DNA of 64,000 nucleotides from Litorisediminicola beolgyonensis (GTDB lineage Bacteria > Pseudomonadota > Alphaproteobacteria > Rhodobacterales > Rhodobacteraceae): contig NZ_JBHTMU010000020.1 in assembly GCF_042679605.1 (NCBI RefSeq), positions 1 through 64,000 of the forward strand, in the 5' to 3' direction. The position numbers and the translations under genes were made by a program. Under the pieces are notes generated by a model that did no database searches, was not told the origin of the DNA, and saw only the letters and a list, made by a program, of their open reading frames with translations. This document shows positions 9,017 to 17,607 of the stretch, one piece after another. Position 1 is the stretch's first letter, and each line of letters begins with the position of its first letter.

Positions 9017-10960
9017 ATGCCCATGAACCGCCGCAGCACCGCCCATCGCCTCCGCCTCGGGATCGGCTGCATCACCGCGCTCGCCGTGGCGCTCGTCGGG
9101 GTTGCCGTCTTGTCTCTACGGCAGATGGAGCGGCGCTTCGACGAGGTCGCGCAGGATGCGCTGCCGGTGCTCGTGCAGCTCGAACGGGTCAGCGCCGACG
9201 CGTTTTCGCTGAGCGGGCCGGTCGCGGCGCTTCTGTCGAACCCGGCGGGGCCCGACACGCAGGCCGAGATCGACGAGATCGCCGACCGCAGCGCGTCGCT
9301 CTCGGCCCGGATCTCCTCGGGCCAGGAGCCCTTGGACGGCGCAATGGACGCGCTGTCGCAACGGGTCGAGCGGCTCATGCCGCATATAACCGCGCTCCAG
9401 GGGCACGACCGCGCGCGACGCGCGGCCGAAGCCTCCGTACCGGCGGTGTTCCGTTCGACGGCCGCCGGTCTGCAGGAGATCCGCGAAGCACTGGTTCTGG
9501 CGCAGAATTCCGCGCTGGCCGCACCCGACCGAGGCGCGGATGAACGGAGCCTCTTGCCGCGACTGACGAAAACCATCGCGGAGCTTCAAGGGCTCACGAC
9601 TGCGCTCGATGCGCTGGAACGCGCCGAGAGCGTGGCGGTCTACGATCGCGCGCTTGCCCTTCTTCAGGTACGCTCCGCGGAGTTTTTCGCGAGCCTTTCG
9701 CGGATCGAGCCGCTGGTCGACACCGGCGCCTTTGCACCGACCTTGCGGGCGTTCCATAGCATGATCCGCGCGCCGGAGGGATTGGACCTGAAGCGCGCGG
9801 CGCTGGCTGCGACGTCGGAGATACGCGCCTCCGCGGAGCGGCTTATGGCCGACGCGCGCTCGATCAGCGACACGATCTCAGGCCTCGTGCGCGCTCAGCA
9901 GGCACGGGTCGAACGCGTGCGAAGCGATGCGGTGGCCGCGAACGCCCGGGCGGTCGTGATCCTGGCGGTAAGTGCTGCGCTGGCCGCCGCGCTGGCCGCC
10001 GCGGTGATCTATTTCGTGGTCGAACGCCAGCTTGCGCAACGTCTTGCGCGGCTCGAAACTCAGGCGCAGGCGCTGCGAGACGGGGATTTGGCGCCGGTCG
10101 TGCCGCTGGACGGCGACGACGACATCGCTGCCCTCAGCCGCGCCGTGGAGGGGCTGAGAGAGATGACCTCCATGCGGCTCGATCTCGAACGCGGCCTGCG
10201 CGACGCCACCGAGGAGGCCGAAACATTGGCGCGCTCGAAATCCGAGTTTCTGTCGATGATGAGCCACGAGGTGCGCACGCCGCTCAATGCGATCATAGGG
10301 ATTTTCGAACTGATCGAGAATGCCGAGGTGCCGGAGCGGCAGAAAACTCGCGCGCGGCACGGGCGCGAAGTTGCCGAGGGGCTCTTTGAGCTGTTGAGCA
10401 AGGTGCTCGACGCCTCGCGCCTCGAAGCGCGACGGCTGGAAGCGCGCATGGCCGAGACGTCTCTGCCGGACCTGGTCGAGACGCTCGATGTCGCCCTGGG
10501 TGGTGCCGCGCGCAAATCCGGGAACGCGGTTTGGACGCGGATCGAGCTCGATCCCGATCTTCCGGAGACCCTGGTGACCGACCCGGCGCGCCTCCGCCAG
10601 GTGATGATCAATCTGATCGACAACGCGGTCCGGTTCACCCCCGAGGGCGACGTGGTGCTGTCACTTCGGCGTGGGAGCCTCGACGGAGCGCCGTCGGTGA
10701 TCTTTTCGGTGCAGGACAGCGGGATCGGCATCGATCCGGCCGATCACACCCGGATTTTCGAGCAGTTCCGCCAAGTCGACGGATCGATGAGCCGCGCGGT
10801 CGGAGGGAGCGGTCTTGGCCTCGCGATCACCCGGAAGCTGGTCGATCTTCTGGGCGGTCGGATCACGCTTGTCAGCGCACTTGGCGAGGGCGCGAGCTTT
10901 TCTGTCGAGATTCCGCTCGAGCCTCGCCAGGCGTCGGCGCTGGAGCACCGGGCGGCATGA
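9017..10960 (+). CDS. Membrane sensor histidine kinase with large periplasmic domain
   Basis: This 647-residue kinase has a first membrane segment at about residues 13-35, a mostly helical periplasmic region of roughly 270 residues, a second segment at about 310-336, a HAMP-like linker, and a catalytic core. The H-box reads FLSMMSHEVRTPLN with His417 as the predicted phosphorylation site. The N-box (NLIDNAVRFTPEG), G1 (DSGIGID) and G2 (GSGLGLAITRKL) are intact. No receiver or HPt domain is attached. The sensor layout resembles TorS-type kinases. A lone receiver gene follows at 11013 and a binding protein is divergent upstream. The start could be the ATG six bases further on. Confidence 0.92.
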   Translation: MPMNRRSTAHRLRLGIGCITALAVALVGVAVLSLRQMERRFDEVAQDALPVLVQLERVSADAFSLSGPVAALLSNPAGPDTQAEIDEIADRSASLSARISSGQEPLDGAMDALSQRVERLMPHITALQGHDRARRAAEASVPAVFRSTAAGLQEIREALVLAQNSALAAPDRGADERSLLPRLTKTIAELQGLTTALDALERAESVAVYDRALALLQVRSAEFFASLSRIEPLVDTGAFAPTLRAFHSMIRAPEGLDLKRAALAATSEIRASAERLMADARSISDTISGLVRAQQARVERVRSDAVAANARAVVILAVSAALAAALAAAVIYFVVERQLAQRLARLETQAQALRDGDLAPVVPLDGDDDIAALSRAVEGLREMTSMRLDLERGLRDATEEAETLARSKSEFLSMMSHEVRTPLNAIIGIFELIENAEVPERQKTRARHGREVAEGLFELLSKVLDASRLEARRLEARMAETSLPDLVETLDVALGGAARKSGNAVWTRIELDPDLPETLVTDPARLRQVMINLIDNAVRFTPEGDVVLSLRRGSLDGAPSVIFSVQDSGIGIDPADHTRIFEQFRQVDGSMSRAVGGSGLGLAITRKLVDLLGGRITLVSALGEGASFSVEIPLEPRQASALEHRAA

Positions 10961-11012
10961 TCTGGGGATGCTGCGGCGCGCGATCAATCCAAGAGGTTCG
11001 AAAGGGCACGCG

Positions 11013-11414
11013 ATGACACTCTGTACCGTGGACCGTGGATCGGCCCGAAAACGTATTCTCCTTGTCGAAGACGATGGAGCAACGCGCTTTATGATGAGCG
11101 AGATGCTGGAAGAGCTTGGCGTCGAGTGCATCGAGGCCGAAGACGGGCGTCGCTGTCTCGAACGGCTCGCGGACGAAGCTGACAGGATCGATCTCGTGCT
11201 GATGGATATCCATATGCGTCCGATGACGGGGCTCGAGGCAATCGCGGCGATCCGGTCCTCTCCCGACGATCCGCCGCGGCAAATGCGGATCATTGCGGTC
11301 ACCGCCGACCAGGCGCTGCATGACCCGGAGCTCGTCCGTGCCCGGGGGTTCAACGACGTGATCCCGAAACCGGTCAGCTTCGCGCGTATCCGAGACGCGG
11401 TCCAAGCGCTCTGA
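11013..11414 (+). CDS. Stand-alone response-regulator receiver (CheY-like)
   Basis: This 133-residue protein is a single receiver domain. ILLVEDDG gives the acidic pocket, VLMDIHM carries the phospho-acceptor Asp65, and AVTAD and PKPVSF supply the conserved Thr and Lys. There is no output domain. It starts 52 bp after the kinase gene and is presumably its partner. The start was chosen at 11013, about nine bases after AAAGGG, because upstream in-frame codons overlap the kinase gene. Output must be by protein-protein contact or phosphotransfer to an unlinked protein. Confidence 0.9.
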   Translation: MTLCTVDRGSARKRILLVEDDGATRFMMSEMLEELGVECIEAEDGRRCLERLADEADRIDLVLMDIHMRPMTGLEAIAAIRSSPDDPPRQMRIIAVTADQALHDPELVRARGFNDVIPKPVSFARIRDAVQAL

Positions 11415-11801
11415 CGAAACGATGGCGGTCCGTTGCGTTGCGATTTGCCGAGTAGCTCGGCGTTGGGACTTGTCTTGATGCAGGCCTCGGCGATGGATCG
11501 GATGCCAATCTAGGTCCGATGCTCCCTGAGTGTTTTCGCAGAATGTGCGATGATCTGCTGAGCCGCTGAGCCGCTGAGCCGCTGAGCCGCTGAGCCGCTG
11601 AGCCGCTGAGCCGCTGAGAGAGGAGATCAGGCGACAGCCTCAATGCGCAAATCACAAGGACGATCGAGAGCTCGGATCGCTTGTGTGATCGACACTTCTC
11701 TGCAGACAGTCCCTCGGATCCTCTTCAGATGACGTTCCCGAGAGATCAAGTGCCGAACCCTCGAGACGGTCGCGCCCATCGGCAACCAACCGTTGTCTCG
11801 A
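11415..11801. other. 387-bp non-coding region with octamer array
   Basis: This gap separates two receiver genes that point towards each other. Apart from the octamer array at 11558-11618 I see no convincing gene, no intrinsic terminator with a T-run, and no known RNA motif. Base composition is somewhat less GC-rich than the neighbouring genes. Confidence 0.6.
11558..11618. repeat. Tandem octanucleotide repeat, 7.6 copies of CTGAGCCG
   Basis: Seven perfect, uninterrupted copies of CTGAGCCG (11558-11613) are followed by a partial copy CTGAG. The unit length is not a multiple of three and the array lies outside genes. Perfect identity between copies suggests recent expansion by slippage and possible copy-number variation between strains. 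Confidence 0.97.
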
Positions 11802-12191
11802 TCAAGCGGTCGCGACGCGGGCGCCGTCGGTCTTGCGCTCGCTGAGATAGAGCGCCATCGCCCGGAGGTCCGACGGCGGGACCGGTTTGCGCAGGAACCA
11901 GTCGACGCCGCTGGCTTCGGTCGTGTGCTCGCCGTTGCGGAACACCGCCGCTCCGGTCAGCATGATCACCGCGGTGTCCGGCGACCGCATCGAGATCCAG
12001 TCCGACAGGCTAAGCGTGTTGCCGTCTTTGACGATCAGATCGAGGATCACCACGTCGTAGCGCTTGCGCAGGACCAAAGGCATCGCGCTTTCGCAATCAT
12101 CGACGCTGTCGCAGGCGAAGCCCGCGTCCTCCAGGGTCTCAGACCAGAGGAACGCCAATCCCGGATTATCTTCGACGATCAAAGCCTGCAC
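11802..12191 (-). CDS. Stand-alone response-regulator receiver
   Basis: This 129-residue single receiver domain begins VQALIVEDN and has VILDLIVKDG with phospho-acceptor Asp51 and a C-terminal FLRKPVPPSDL lysine motif. The GTG start at 12189-12191 was chosen because it lies eight bases after AGAGGG and gives the canonical first strand; upstream in-frame sequence has no domain. Like the receiver at 11013 it lacks an output domain. It converges on that gene across the octamer array. Membership in the same pathway is an inference from proximity. Confidence 0.85.
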   Translation of the reverse strand: MQALIVEDNPGLAFLWSETLEDAGFACDSVDDCESAMPLVLRKRYDVVILDLIVKDGNTLSLSDWISMRSPDTAVIMLTGAAVFRNGEHTTEASGVDWFLRKPVPPSDLRAMALYLSERKTDGARVATA

Positions 12192-12328
12192 ATCACTGTC
12201 CCTCTTCCACGTGGGAGCAGTCTGGCGGCAAAGGCTTAACTGCCGGTAAAACCGGGCCGGAAAACGTGAACGCGGTTGACGAAGGGCTAATGCGGCGCCG
12301 TCTGCGGCAACCATGAGGGCGGCGCAGA

Positions 12329-13099
12329 CTACTCCTCGACCGGCATCGTGTAGTTCAGGATCATCCGGCCGCCATCGGGATAGATCGTCTGGCCGACGAT
12401 GTAGGAGGCGTCGTCCGAGGCGAGGAAGGCCGCGACCGAGGCGATCTCGGAGGGTTCGCCCATGCGGCCCGCGGGCGTGCGCGAGAGGATCGTTCGGCGC
12501 GCCTCGTCCGATTGCGCGACCGAGCGCGACACCATGTCGGTGGCGATGGTGCCCGGGCCGATCGCGTTGACGCGGATGCCGTGGCGGATCAGTCCGACGG
12601 CCATGACGGCGGTCAACTGCTTCATGCCGCCCTTCGAGCAGGCATAGGCCACGGCGTTCGGGATCGCGAGCTCGGCATTGACCGAGGACATGTTGATGAT
12701 CGCCCCGCCTTTGCCTGCCGCGATCATCGCGCGCGCCGCCGCCTGGCCCAGAAGGAAGGGCGCCTTGAGATTGACCGCGAGGGTGCGGTCGAAGGCCTCT
12801 TCGGGGAAATCGACGAAATCGGCCTGGTGGATGACGCCCGCGTTGTTGATCAGCACGTCGATCCCGCCCATCGCGACCTCGGCAGCGGCGATGAGCGCCT
12901 CGGCCGAGGCGGCGTCCATGCGCGCGAGGTCGGAGACGAGCGGCGTCGCGCGTGCGCCGAGGCGCTCGGCCTCCTGCGCGAGACGCGCCTCGTCGATATC
13001 GACCAGCACGACCTCTGCGCCATCGGCGTGAAACCTCTCGGCGCAGGCCAGTCCAAGACCCTGCGCCGCGCCCGTCACCACCACTTTCTTCGCCGTCAT
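12329..13099 (-). CDS. SDR-family NAD(P)-dependent oxidoreductase
   Basis: This 256-residue classical short-chain dehydrogenase has the cofactor motif TGAAQGLGLA, the NNAG motif, an active-site Ser in NMSSVN and the catalytic YACSK pair. Aspartate after the second strand (VLVDID) favours NAD(H). The ATG at 13097-13099 follows TGGAGGC at good spacing. Substrates of this large family cannot be told from sequence; the segment GRMGEPSEIASVAAFLASDD is generic for sugar and secondary-alcohol dehydrogenases. It is divergent from the M48 peptidase gene and seems monocistronic. Confidence 0.9.
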   Translation of the reverse strand: MTAKKVVVTGAAQGLGLACAERFHADGAEVVLVDIDEARLAQEAERLGARATPLVSDLARMDAASAEALIAAAEVAMGGIDVLINNAGVIHQADFVDFPEEAFDRTLAVNLKAPFLLGQAAARAMIAAGKGGAIINMSSVNAELAIPNAVAYACSKGGMKQLTAVMAVGLIRHGIRVNAIGPGTIATDMVSRSVAQSDEARRTILSRTPAGRMGEPSEIASVAAFLASDDASYIVGQTIYPDGGRMILNYTMPVEE

Positions 13100-13240
13100 C
13101 TCGATGCCTCCAGAACCGCTTTTGCCCACCCTCTTCGGAGCCGCGGCGAGAGACAAGCCGGAACTCCGCATGGCCCGCGCGGGTTCGGCTGTGAACCGCT
13201 GCGAAAGGAACTGCCCTTGCCCTGCCTCTGCCATGCGCCG

Positions 13241-13984
13241 ATGGGACGCCGCCGCTTTCTCCTGCAGGGCGCGGCCCTCGCCTTGCCGCTCGGAACGGCG
13301 GGCTGCGACGAGGCGGCGGTCTTGGTGTCCGAGGCCGAGGCGGCGGCGATGGGAGAACAGGCCTGGGCCGAGGTGCACAGTGAGACGCCGGTCACGCAGG
13401 ATGCGCGTTTTGCGCGGGTGGTGCAGGAGCTCTCGGCCGAGATGCTCCGGGCCGCGGGGCAGAACCCCGACGCCTGGGAGGTCGCCGCGTTCGAGACCGA
13501 CCGGATCAACGCCTTCGCGCTTCCCGGCAACAAGATCGGCATCTTCCGCGGCATCTACGAGGTGGCCGAAACCGAGGCGCAGCTTGCGGCGGTGATCGGT
13601 CACGAGATCGGCCATCTTCAGGCCGACCATCCGCGCGAGAGGATGGGCAATGCCCGCGCGCAGGGGATCATCGAGACGCTGGTGGCCTTCTTTCTTGCGC
13701 AATCCGACATCCAGTTCGACCGCGAGATCATGGCGGCGCTGGGGCTCGGCCTGCGCTATGGGCTCGCCCTGCCCTATTCGCGCAACCAGGAACTCGAGGC
13801 GGACCGGCTCGGGCTCGTGACCATGACCGAGGCCGGGTTCGACCCCGAAGAGGCGGCGGTCTTCTGGCAGAGGATGGAGGACGTGGCCGGTGACCGGGGC
13901 CCCGAGATCCTCGGCACCCATCCCGCCCCGGCCTCGCGCATCCGCGAGATCCGGGCGATGCTGCCGGAGTTGCAGGAGACCTGA
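13241..13984 (+). CDS. M48-family zinc metallopeptidase, probable lipoprotein
   Basis: The 247-residue product opens with a Tat/Sec-like leader (MGRRRFLLQGAALALPLG) ending in a lipobox (TAGC), so it is probably a lipid-anchored periplasmic protease. HEIGH at residues 121-125 and the ELEAD motif with Glu184 supply the zinc ligands of the M48 family (BepA/LoiP/YggG-like). A TTG at 13217, eight residues upstream, has a better Shine-Dalgarno sequence (AAAGGA) and is a serious alternative start. The family degrades misfolded outer-membrane and periplasmic proteins. Confidence 0.88.
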   Translation: MGRRRFLLQGAALALPLGTAGCDEAAVLVSEAEAAAMGEQAWAEVHSETPVTQDARFARVVQELSAEMLRAAGQNPDAWEVAAFETDRINAFALPGNKIGIFRGIYEVAETEAQLAAVIGHEIGHLQADHPRERMGNARAQGIIETLVAFFLAQSDIQFDREIMAALGLGLRYGLALPYSRNQELEADRLGLVTMTEAGFDPEEAAVFWQRMEDVAGDRGPEILGTHPAPASRIREIRAMLPELQET

Positions 13985-14057
13985 GCGCGCGGCTTGTGAC
14001 CACCGGCGCTAATCCCTATACCACCCGTTCAACACGCACGCCCCCGGAGGTTGGCCC

Positions 14058-15155
14058 ATGCTGCAGACCCCCTACTACCTGATCGACAAGGCGCGGCTTC
14101 GTCCCAACATGGAAAAGATCGCCTGGCTCCGCGAGGAATCCGGCGCCAAGGCGCTTCTGGCGCTGAAGTGCTTCGCCACCTGGTCGGTCTTCGATTTCAT
14201 GTCCGACTACATGGACGGCACCACGTCCTCCTCGCTCTTCGAGGTGAAGCTCGGGCGCGAGAAGTTTCCCGGCGAGACCCATGCCTATTCCGTGGCCTGG
14301 GCCGATCACGAGATCGACGAGGTCCTCGCGAACTCGGACAAGGTGATCTTCAACACCGCCGGTCAGCTGCGCCGCTTCGAGGGCGTCAGCCAGGGCCATG
14401 TGCGCGGGCTCAGGGTCAATCCCGGCGTCTCGACCTCGGGCTTCGACCTGGCCGATCCGGCGCGCCCCTTCTCGCGGCTGGGCGAGCACGCGCCCGAGGA
14501 TATCGAGCCGGTCGCCGATCTCGTCACCGGCTTCATGTTCCACAACAACTGCGAGAACGCCGATTTCGAGCGCTTCGACGCGATGCTCGGCATGATCGAG
14601 CAGCGCTTCGGGCACCTGATCCGGAAGATGGAGTGGATCAGCCTCGGCGGCGGCATCCATTTCACCGGCGAGGGCTACCCGCTCGAGAGGCTCGCCGAGC
14701 GGCTGAAGCGCTTTGCCGGTCAGAACGAGGTGCAGGTCTACCTCGAACCCGGCGAGGCGGCGATCACCCGCTCGACCACGCTCGAGGTCACGGTTCTCGA
14801 CACGCTCTTCAACGGCAAGAACCTCGCCATCGTCGACAGCTCGATCGAGGCGCATATGCTCGATCTCCTAATCTACCGCGAGAGCGCCAAGATGGCGCCC
14901 AATGACGGTCCCGAGGAGTGGATGGTCTGCGGCAAGTCCTGCCTCGCGGGCGATATCTTCGGCGAGTTCCGCTTTCCCGAGGCGCTGAAACCCGGCGACC
15001 GGCTGAGCATGCAGGACGCGGCCGGTTACACGATGGTCAAGAAGAACTGGTTCAACGGTGTGAAGATGCCCGCCATCGCGATCCGCGAAGAGGACGGGAC
15101 CGAGCGGCTGGTCCGCGATTTCGGTTACGAAGATTTCGCCGCGGCGCTCTCCTGA
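14058..15155 (+). CDS. nspC: Carboxynorspermidine/carboxyspermidine decarboxylase
   Basis: This 365-residue PLP enzyme belongs to the alanine-racemase-fold decarboxylases. The Lys in LLALKCFATW is the expected Schiff-base residue, and YLEPGEAAI and GKSCLAGD are typical NspC motifs. It would decarboxylate carboxyspermidine or carboxynorspermidine to the free polyamine. It follows GGAGG and is followed 33 bp later by the matching dehydrogenase gene. In alphaproteobacteria this pair is known as an alternative route to spermidine that avoids decarboxylated S-adenosylmethionine. Confidence 0.93.
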   Translation: MLQTPYYLIDKARLRPNMEKIAWLREESGAKALLALKCFATWSVFDFMSDYMDGTTSSSLFEVKLGREKFPGETHAYSVAWADHEIDEVLANSDKVIFNTAGQLRRFEGVSQGHVRGLRVNPGVSTSGFDLADPARPFSRLGEHAPEDIEPVADLVTGFMFHNNCENADFERFDAMLGMIEQRFGHLIRKMEWISLGGGIHFTGEGYPLERLAERLKRFAGQNEVQVYLEPGEAAITRSTTLEVTVLDTLFNGKNLAIVDSSIEAHMLDLLIYRESAKMAPNDGPEEWMVCGKSCLAGDIFGEFRFPEALKPGDRLSMQDAAGYTMVKKNWFNGVKMPAIAIREEDGTERLVRDFGYEDFAAALS

Positions 15156-15188
15156 GCCGCGGTGCCTGAACAGAAGGGAGAGTCTGCC

Positions 15189-16436
15189 TTGAAGAAGAAC
15201 GTGCTCATCATCGGCGCCGGTGGCGTCGCGCAGGTCGTCGCGCATAAATGCGCGCAGAACAACGACATCCTGGGCGATCTGCACATCGCCTCGCGGACCA
15301 AGTCGAAATGCGACGACATCATCGCCAGCGTTCACGAGAAGGGCGCGATGAAGGTCGACGGCCCGTTCCAGGCCCATGCGGTCGACGCGACCGACAGCGA
15401 CGCCGTGGCCGAGCTGATCCGCAAGACCGGCGCCGAGATCGTCATCAACGTGGGCACGGCCTTCGTGAACATGCATGTGCTCGACGGCTGCATCGCCACC
15501 GGCGCGGCCTATATCGACACCGCGATCCACGAAGAGCCCGACAAGATCTGCGAAACCCCGCCCTGGTATGCCAATTACGAGTGGAAGAAGCGCGATCTCT
15601 GCGCGGAAAAGGGCGTGACCGCGATCCTCGGCGCGGGCTTCGATCCGGGCGTGGTGAACGCCTTCGCCCGCTTCGCCATCGACGAGTACATGGACGAGGT
15701 GAAGAGCATCGACATCGTCGACATCAACGCAGGGTCACACGGCAAGTATTTCGCGACGAATTTCGACCCGGAGATCAATTTCCGCGAGTTCACCGGCGTC
15801 GTCTATTACTGGGAAGACGGCCAGTGGAAGGAAACCACGATGTTCGCCTCGGGCCGCGACTGGGACCTGCCGGTCGTGGGCAGCCAGCGCGCCTACCAGT
15901 CCGGCCATGACGAGGTGCATTCGCTGGCGACGAACTACCCGGAGGCCGACGTGCGCTTCTGGATGGGCTTCGGCGATCACTACATCAACGTCTTCACCGT
16001 CCTGAAGAATATCGGCCTTCTCTCCGAGCAGCCGGTCACCACCGCCGAGGGGCAAGAGGTCGTGCCGCTGAAAGTGGTGAAGGCCTGCCTGCCCGATCCC
16101 GCGAGCCTCGCGCCGAACTACACCGGCAAGACCTGCATCGGCGATCTGGTGAAGGGCGTGAAGGACGGCGAAGAGGTCGAGGTCTTCGTCTACAACGTCG
16201 CCGACCACAAGGAAGCCTACGAAGAGGTGGGCAGCCAGGGCATCTCCTACACCGCGGGCGTGCCGCCGGTCGCCGCCGCGATCCTGATCGCTGAAGGCGA
16301 CTGGGACGCCAAGACCATGAAGAATGTCGAGGAACTGGATCCCAAGCCCTTCTTCACCGTGCTCGACCGGATCGGTCTGCCGACGCGTGTGCTCGAGGGC
16401 GGTCTGGGCGGCACGGACAAGGCCTGGAACGCGTAA
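15189..16436 (+). CDS. Carboxynorspermidine/carboxyspermidine dehydrogenase (saccharopine dehydrogenase family)
   Basis: This 415-residue protein begins with a Rossmann motif (VLIIGAGGVAQVVAHKCA) and is a LYS1/saccharopine-reductase-like enzyme. With NspC it condenses aspartate semialdehyde with putrescine or diaminopropane to the carboxy-polyamine using NADPH. I chose the TTG at 15189, which is eight bases after AAGGGAG and gives the usual MKKNVLII start; a GTG at 15162 would add nine residues and has no ribosome-binding site. Which diamine is used cannot be told from sequence. Confidence 0.9.
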   Translation: MKKNVLIIGAGGVAQVVAHKCAQNNDILGDLHIASRTKSKCDDIIASVHEKGAMKVDGPFQAHAVDATDSDAVAELIRKTGAEIVINVGTAFVNMHVLDGCIATGAAYIDTAIHEEPDKICETPPWYANYEWKKRDLCAEKGVTAILGAGFDPGVVNAFARFAIDEYMDEVKSIDIVDINAGSHGKYFATNFDPEINFREFTGVVYYWEDGQWKETTMFASGRDWDLPVVGSQRAYQSGHDEVHSLATNYPEADVRFWMGFGDHYINVFTVLKNIGLLSEQPVTTAEGQEVVPLKVVKACLPDPASLAPNYTGKTCIGDLVKGVKDGEEVEVFVYNVADHKEAYEEVGSQGISYTAGVPPVAAAILIAEGDWDAKTMKNVEELDPKPFFTVLDRIGLPTRVLEGGLGGTDKAWNA

Positions 16437-16486
16437 AGGCGATTGGCACGCGGCGCGATACAATCGCGCGCTCACTCAAGGATTGG

Positions 16487-16514
16487 CGCGGCATCGGAAA
16501 CGGTGCCGCGTTTT
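16487..16514 (+). terminator. Intrinsic terminator of the polyamine operon
   Basis: The stem CGCGGCATCG (16487-16496) pairs with CGGTGCCGCG (16501-16510), with one G-T wobble and a GAAA loop, and is followed by TTTT. It lies between the polyamine genes and the convergent coaD. Confidence 0.75.
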
Positions 16515-16519
16515 GCCGT

Positions 16520-17011
16520 TCAGCCGTATTTCTTCTTGAGCGCCGCGCGGACCGGTGGCGTGACGAATTTCGACACGTCTCCGCCGAGCCGCGCGACCTC
16601 TTTCACCAGCCGCGAGGCGATGGCCTGGTGCCGGGCCTCGGCCATCAGGAAGACGGTCTCGATCTTGGTATCGAGCGCACGGTTCATGCCGACCATCTGA
16701 AACTCGTATTCGAAATCCGCGACCGCGCGCAGGCCGCGGATGATGATCTGCGCGCCGAGATCGCGGGCGGTCTCGACGAGAAGCCCCTCGAACGGGGTCA
16801 CCACCAACTCGGTGCCGGTCTGCTCGGACAGGCTAACGCATTCGGCTTCGATCATCGCCACGCGCTCTTCGAGATCGAAGAGCGGGCCCTTGTCGCGGTT
16901 GATCGCAACCCCGATCACGAGCCGGTCGACAAGGACCGTGGCGCGCCGGATGATGTCGATATGCCCGTGCGTGATCGGATCGAACGTGCCCGGATAGAGA
17001 CCGATACGCAT
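16520..17011 (-). CDS. coaD: Phosphopantetheine adenylyltransferase
   Basis: This 163-residue protein has the nucleotidyltransferase motif GTFDPITHGHIDII at its N-terminus, the RGLRAVADFEYEFQM loop, and the C-terminal SRLVKEVARLGGDVS segment of bacterial CoaD. It transfers AMP from ATP to 4'-phosphopantetheine, the penultimate step of coenzyme A synthesis. Length is normal. It stands alone on the minus strand. A CoA-biosynthesis role fits a region rich in acyl-CoA enzymes, although coaD location is not usually linked to them. Confidence 0.96.
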   Translation of the reverse strand: MRIGLYPGTFDPITHGHIDIIRRATVLVDRLVIGVAINRDKGPLFDLEERVAMIEAECVSLSEQTGTELVVTPFEGLLVETARDLGAQIIIRGLRAVADFEYEFQMVGMNRALDTKIETVFLMAEARHQAIASRLVKEVARLGGDVSKFVTPPVRAALKKKYG

Positions 17012-17102
17012 GGGGCGGCGCCCTCCCTTTCAAGTTGGGCGTAACGCAACAATATTGCGCAAGGCAGTGCAAGCCCGAAGATTTTCCGGGCCTGCCACGG
17101 GG

Positions 17103-17540
17103 TTACCAGGAGTTGGACACCATGCTCTCGAGCGCGTCCTTCTCGGCCGCCAGTTCGGTCAGGCGGGCCTTGACCGCGTCGCCGAGCGTGATCAGCCCCA
17201 CGAGCTTGCCGTCCTCGACCACCGGCATGTGGCGGAAGCGGCCATCGGTCATGCGCTGGAGCACCGCGTCGGCCTGATCTGTCCGGGTGCAGGTCTGCAG
17301 GCTCTTGGTCATCACGTCGTCGACATTGGTATCGAGGCAGGCCGCACCGCGCATCGACAGGACGCGCACAATGTCGCGCTCGGACAGGATGCCCTGCGCC
17401 TCGATCCCGTCCGCCGAAATGACGACGGTACCGATCCGGCGCTCTGAGAGGATCTTGGCGGCCTCGCGCAGGCTGGTGCCCGGCGGAACCGTGACGACGC
17501 CGTCATCGGCCTTGTTCTTGAGAATGTGATGGACCTGCAT
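17103..17540 (-). CDS. CBS-domain pair protein
   Basis: This 145-residue protein consists of two CBS domains (roughly residues 5-60 and 75-130), a module that binds adenosyl ligands or NAD and usually regulates another protein. The motif GILSERDIVR in the first repeat and RHMPVVEDGKLVGLITLGD in the second are characteristic. The ATG at 17538-17540 follows GGGAGGG at six bases. There is no fused effector domain and the neighbours do not identify a partner. Stand-alone CBS pairs of this kind are common in alphaproteobacteria and mostly unassigned. Confidence 0.9.
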   Translation of the reverse strand: MQVHHILKNKADDGVVTVPPGTSLREAAKILSERRIGTVVISADGIEAQGILSERDIVRVLSMRGAACLDTNVDDVMTKSLQTCTRTDQADAVLQRMTDGRFRHMPVVEDGKLVGLITLGDAVKARLTELAAEKDALESMVSNSW

Positions 17541-17607
17541 GTCGAGCCCTCCCGTGCGTGAATTCAACCTGTCTTACTTGAAAGGTCGGCGGGAGCGGGC
17601 CGATCTG

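Noticed and set aside
9017..10960. Hybrid kinase with attached receiver
   Set aside because: The frame ends shortly after the G2 box; the receiver is a separate gene at 11013.
11558..11618. CRISPR array
   Set aside because: Units are contiguous octamers with no spacers, and no cas genes are present.
12243..12254. Shared GGTAAAACCGGG sequence at 12243 and near 20129
   Set aside because: Only about 12 bases match, one is in the mmsA terminator arm and the other in an intergenic position; two occurrences are not enough to call a repeat family.
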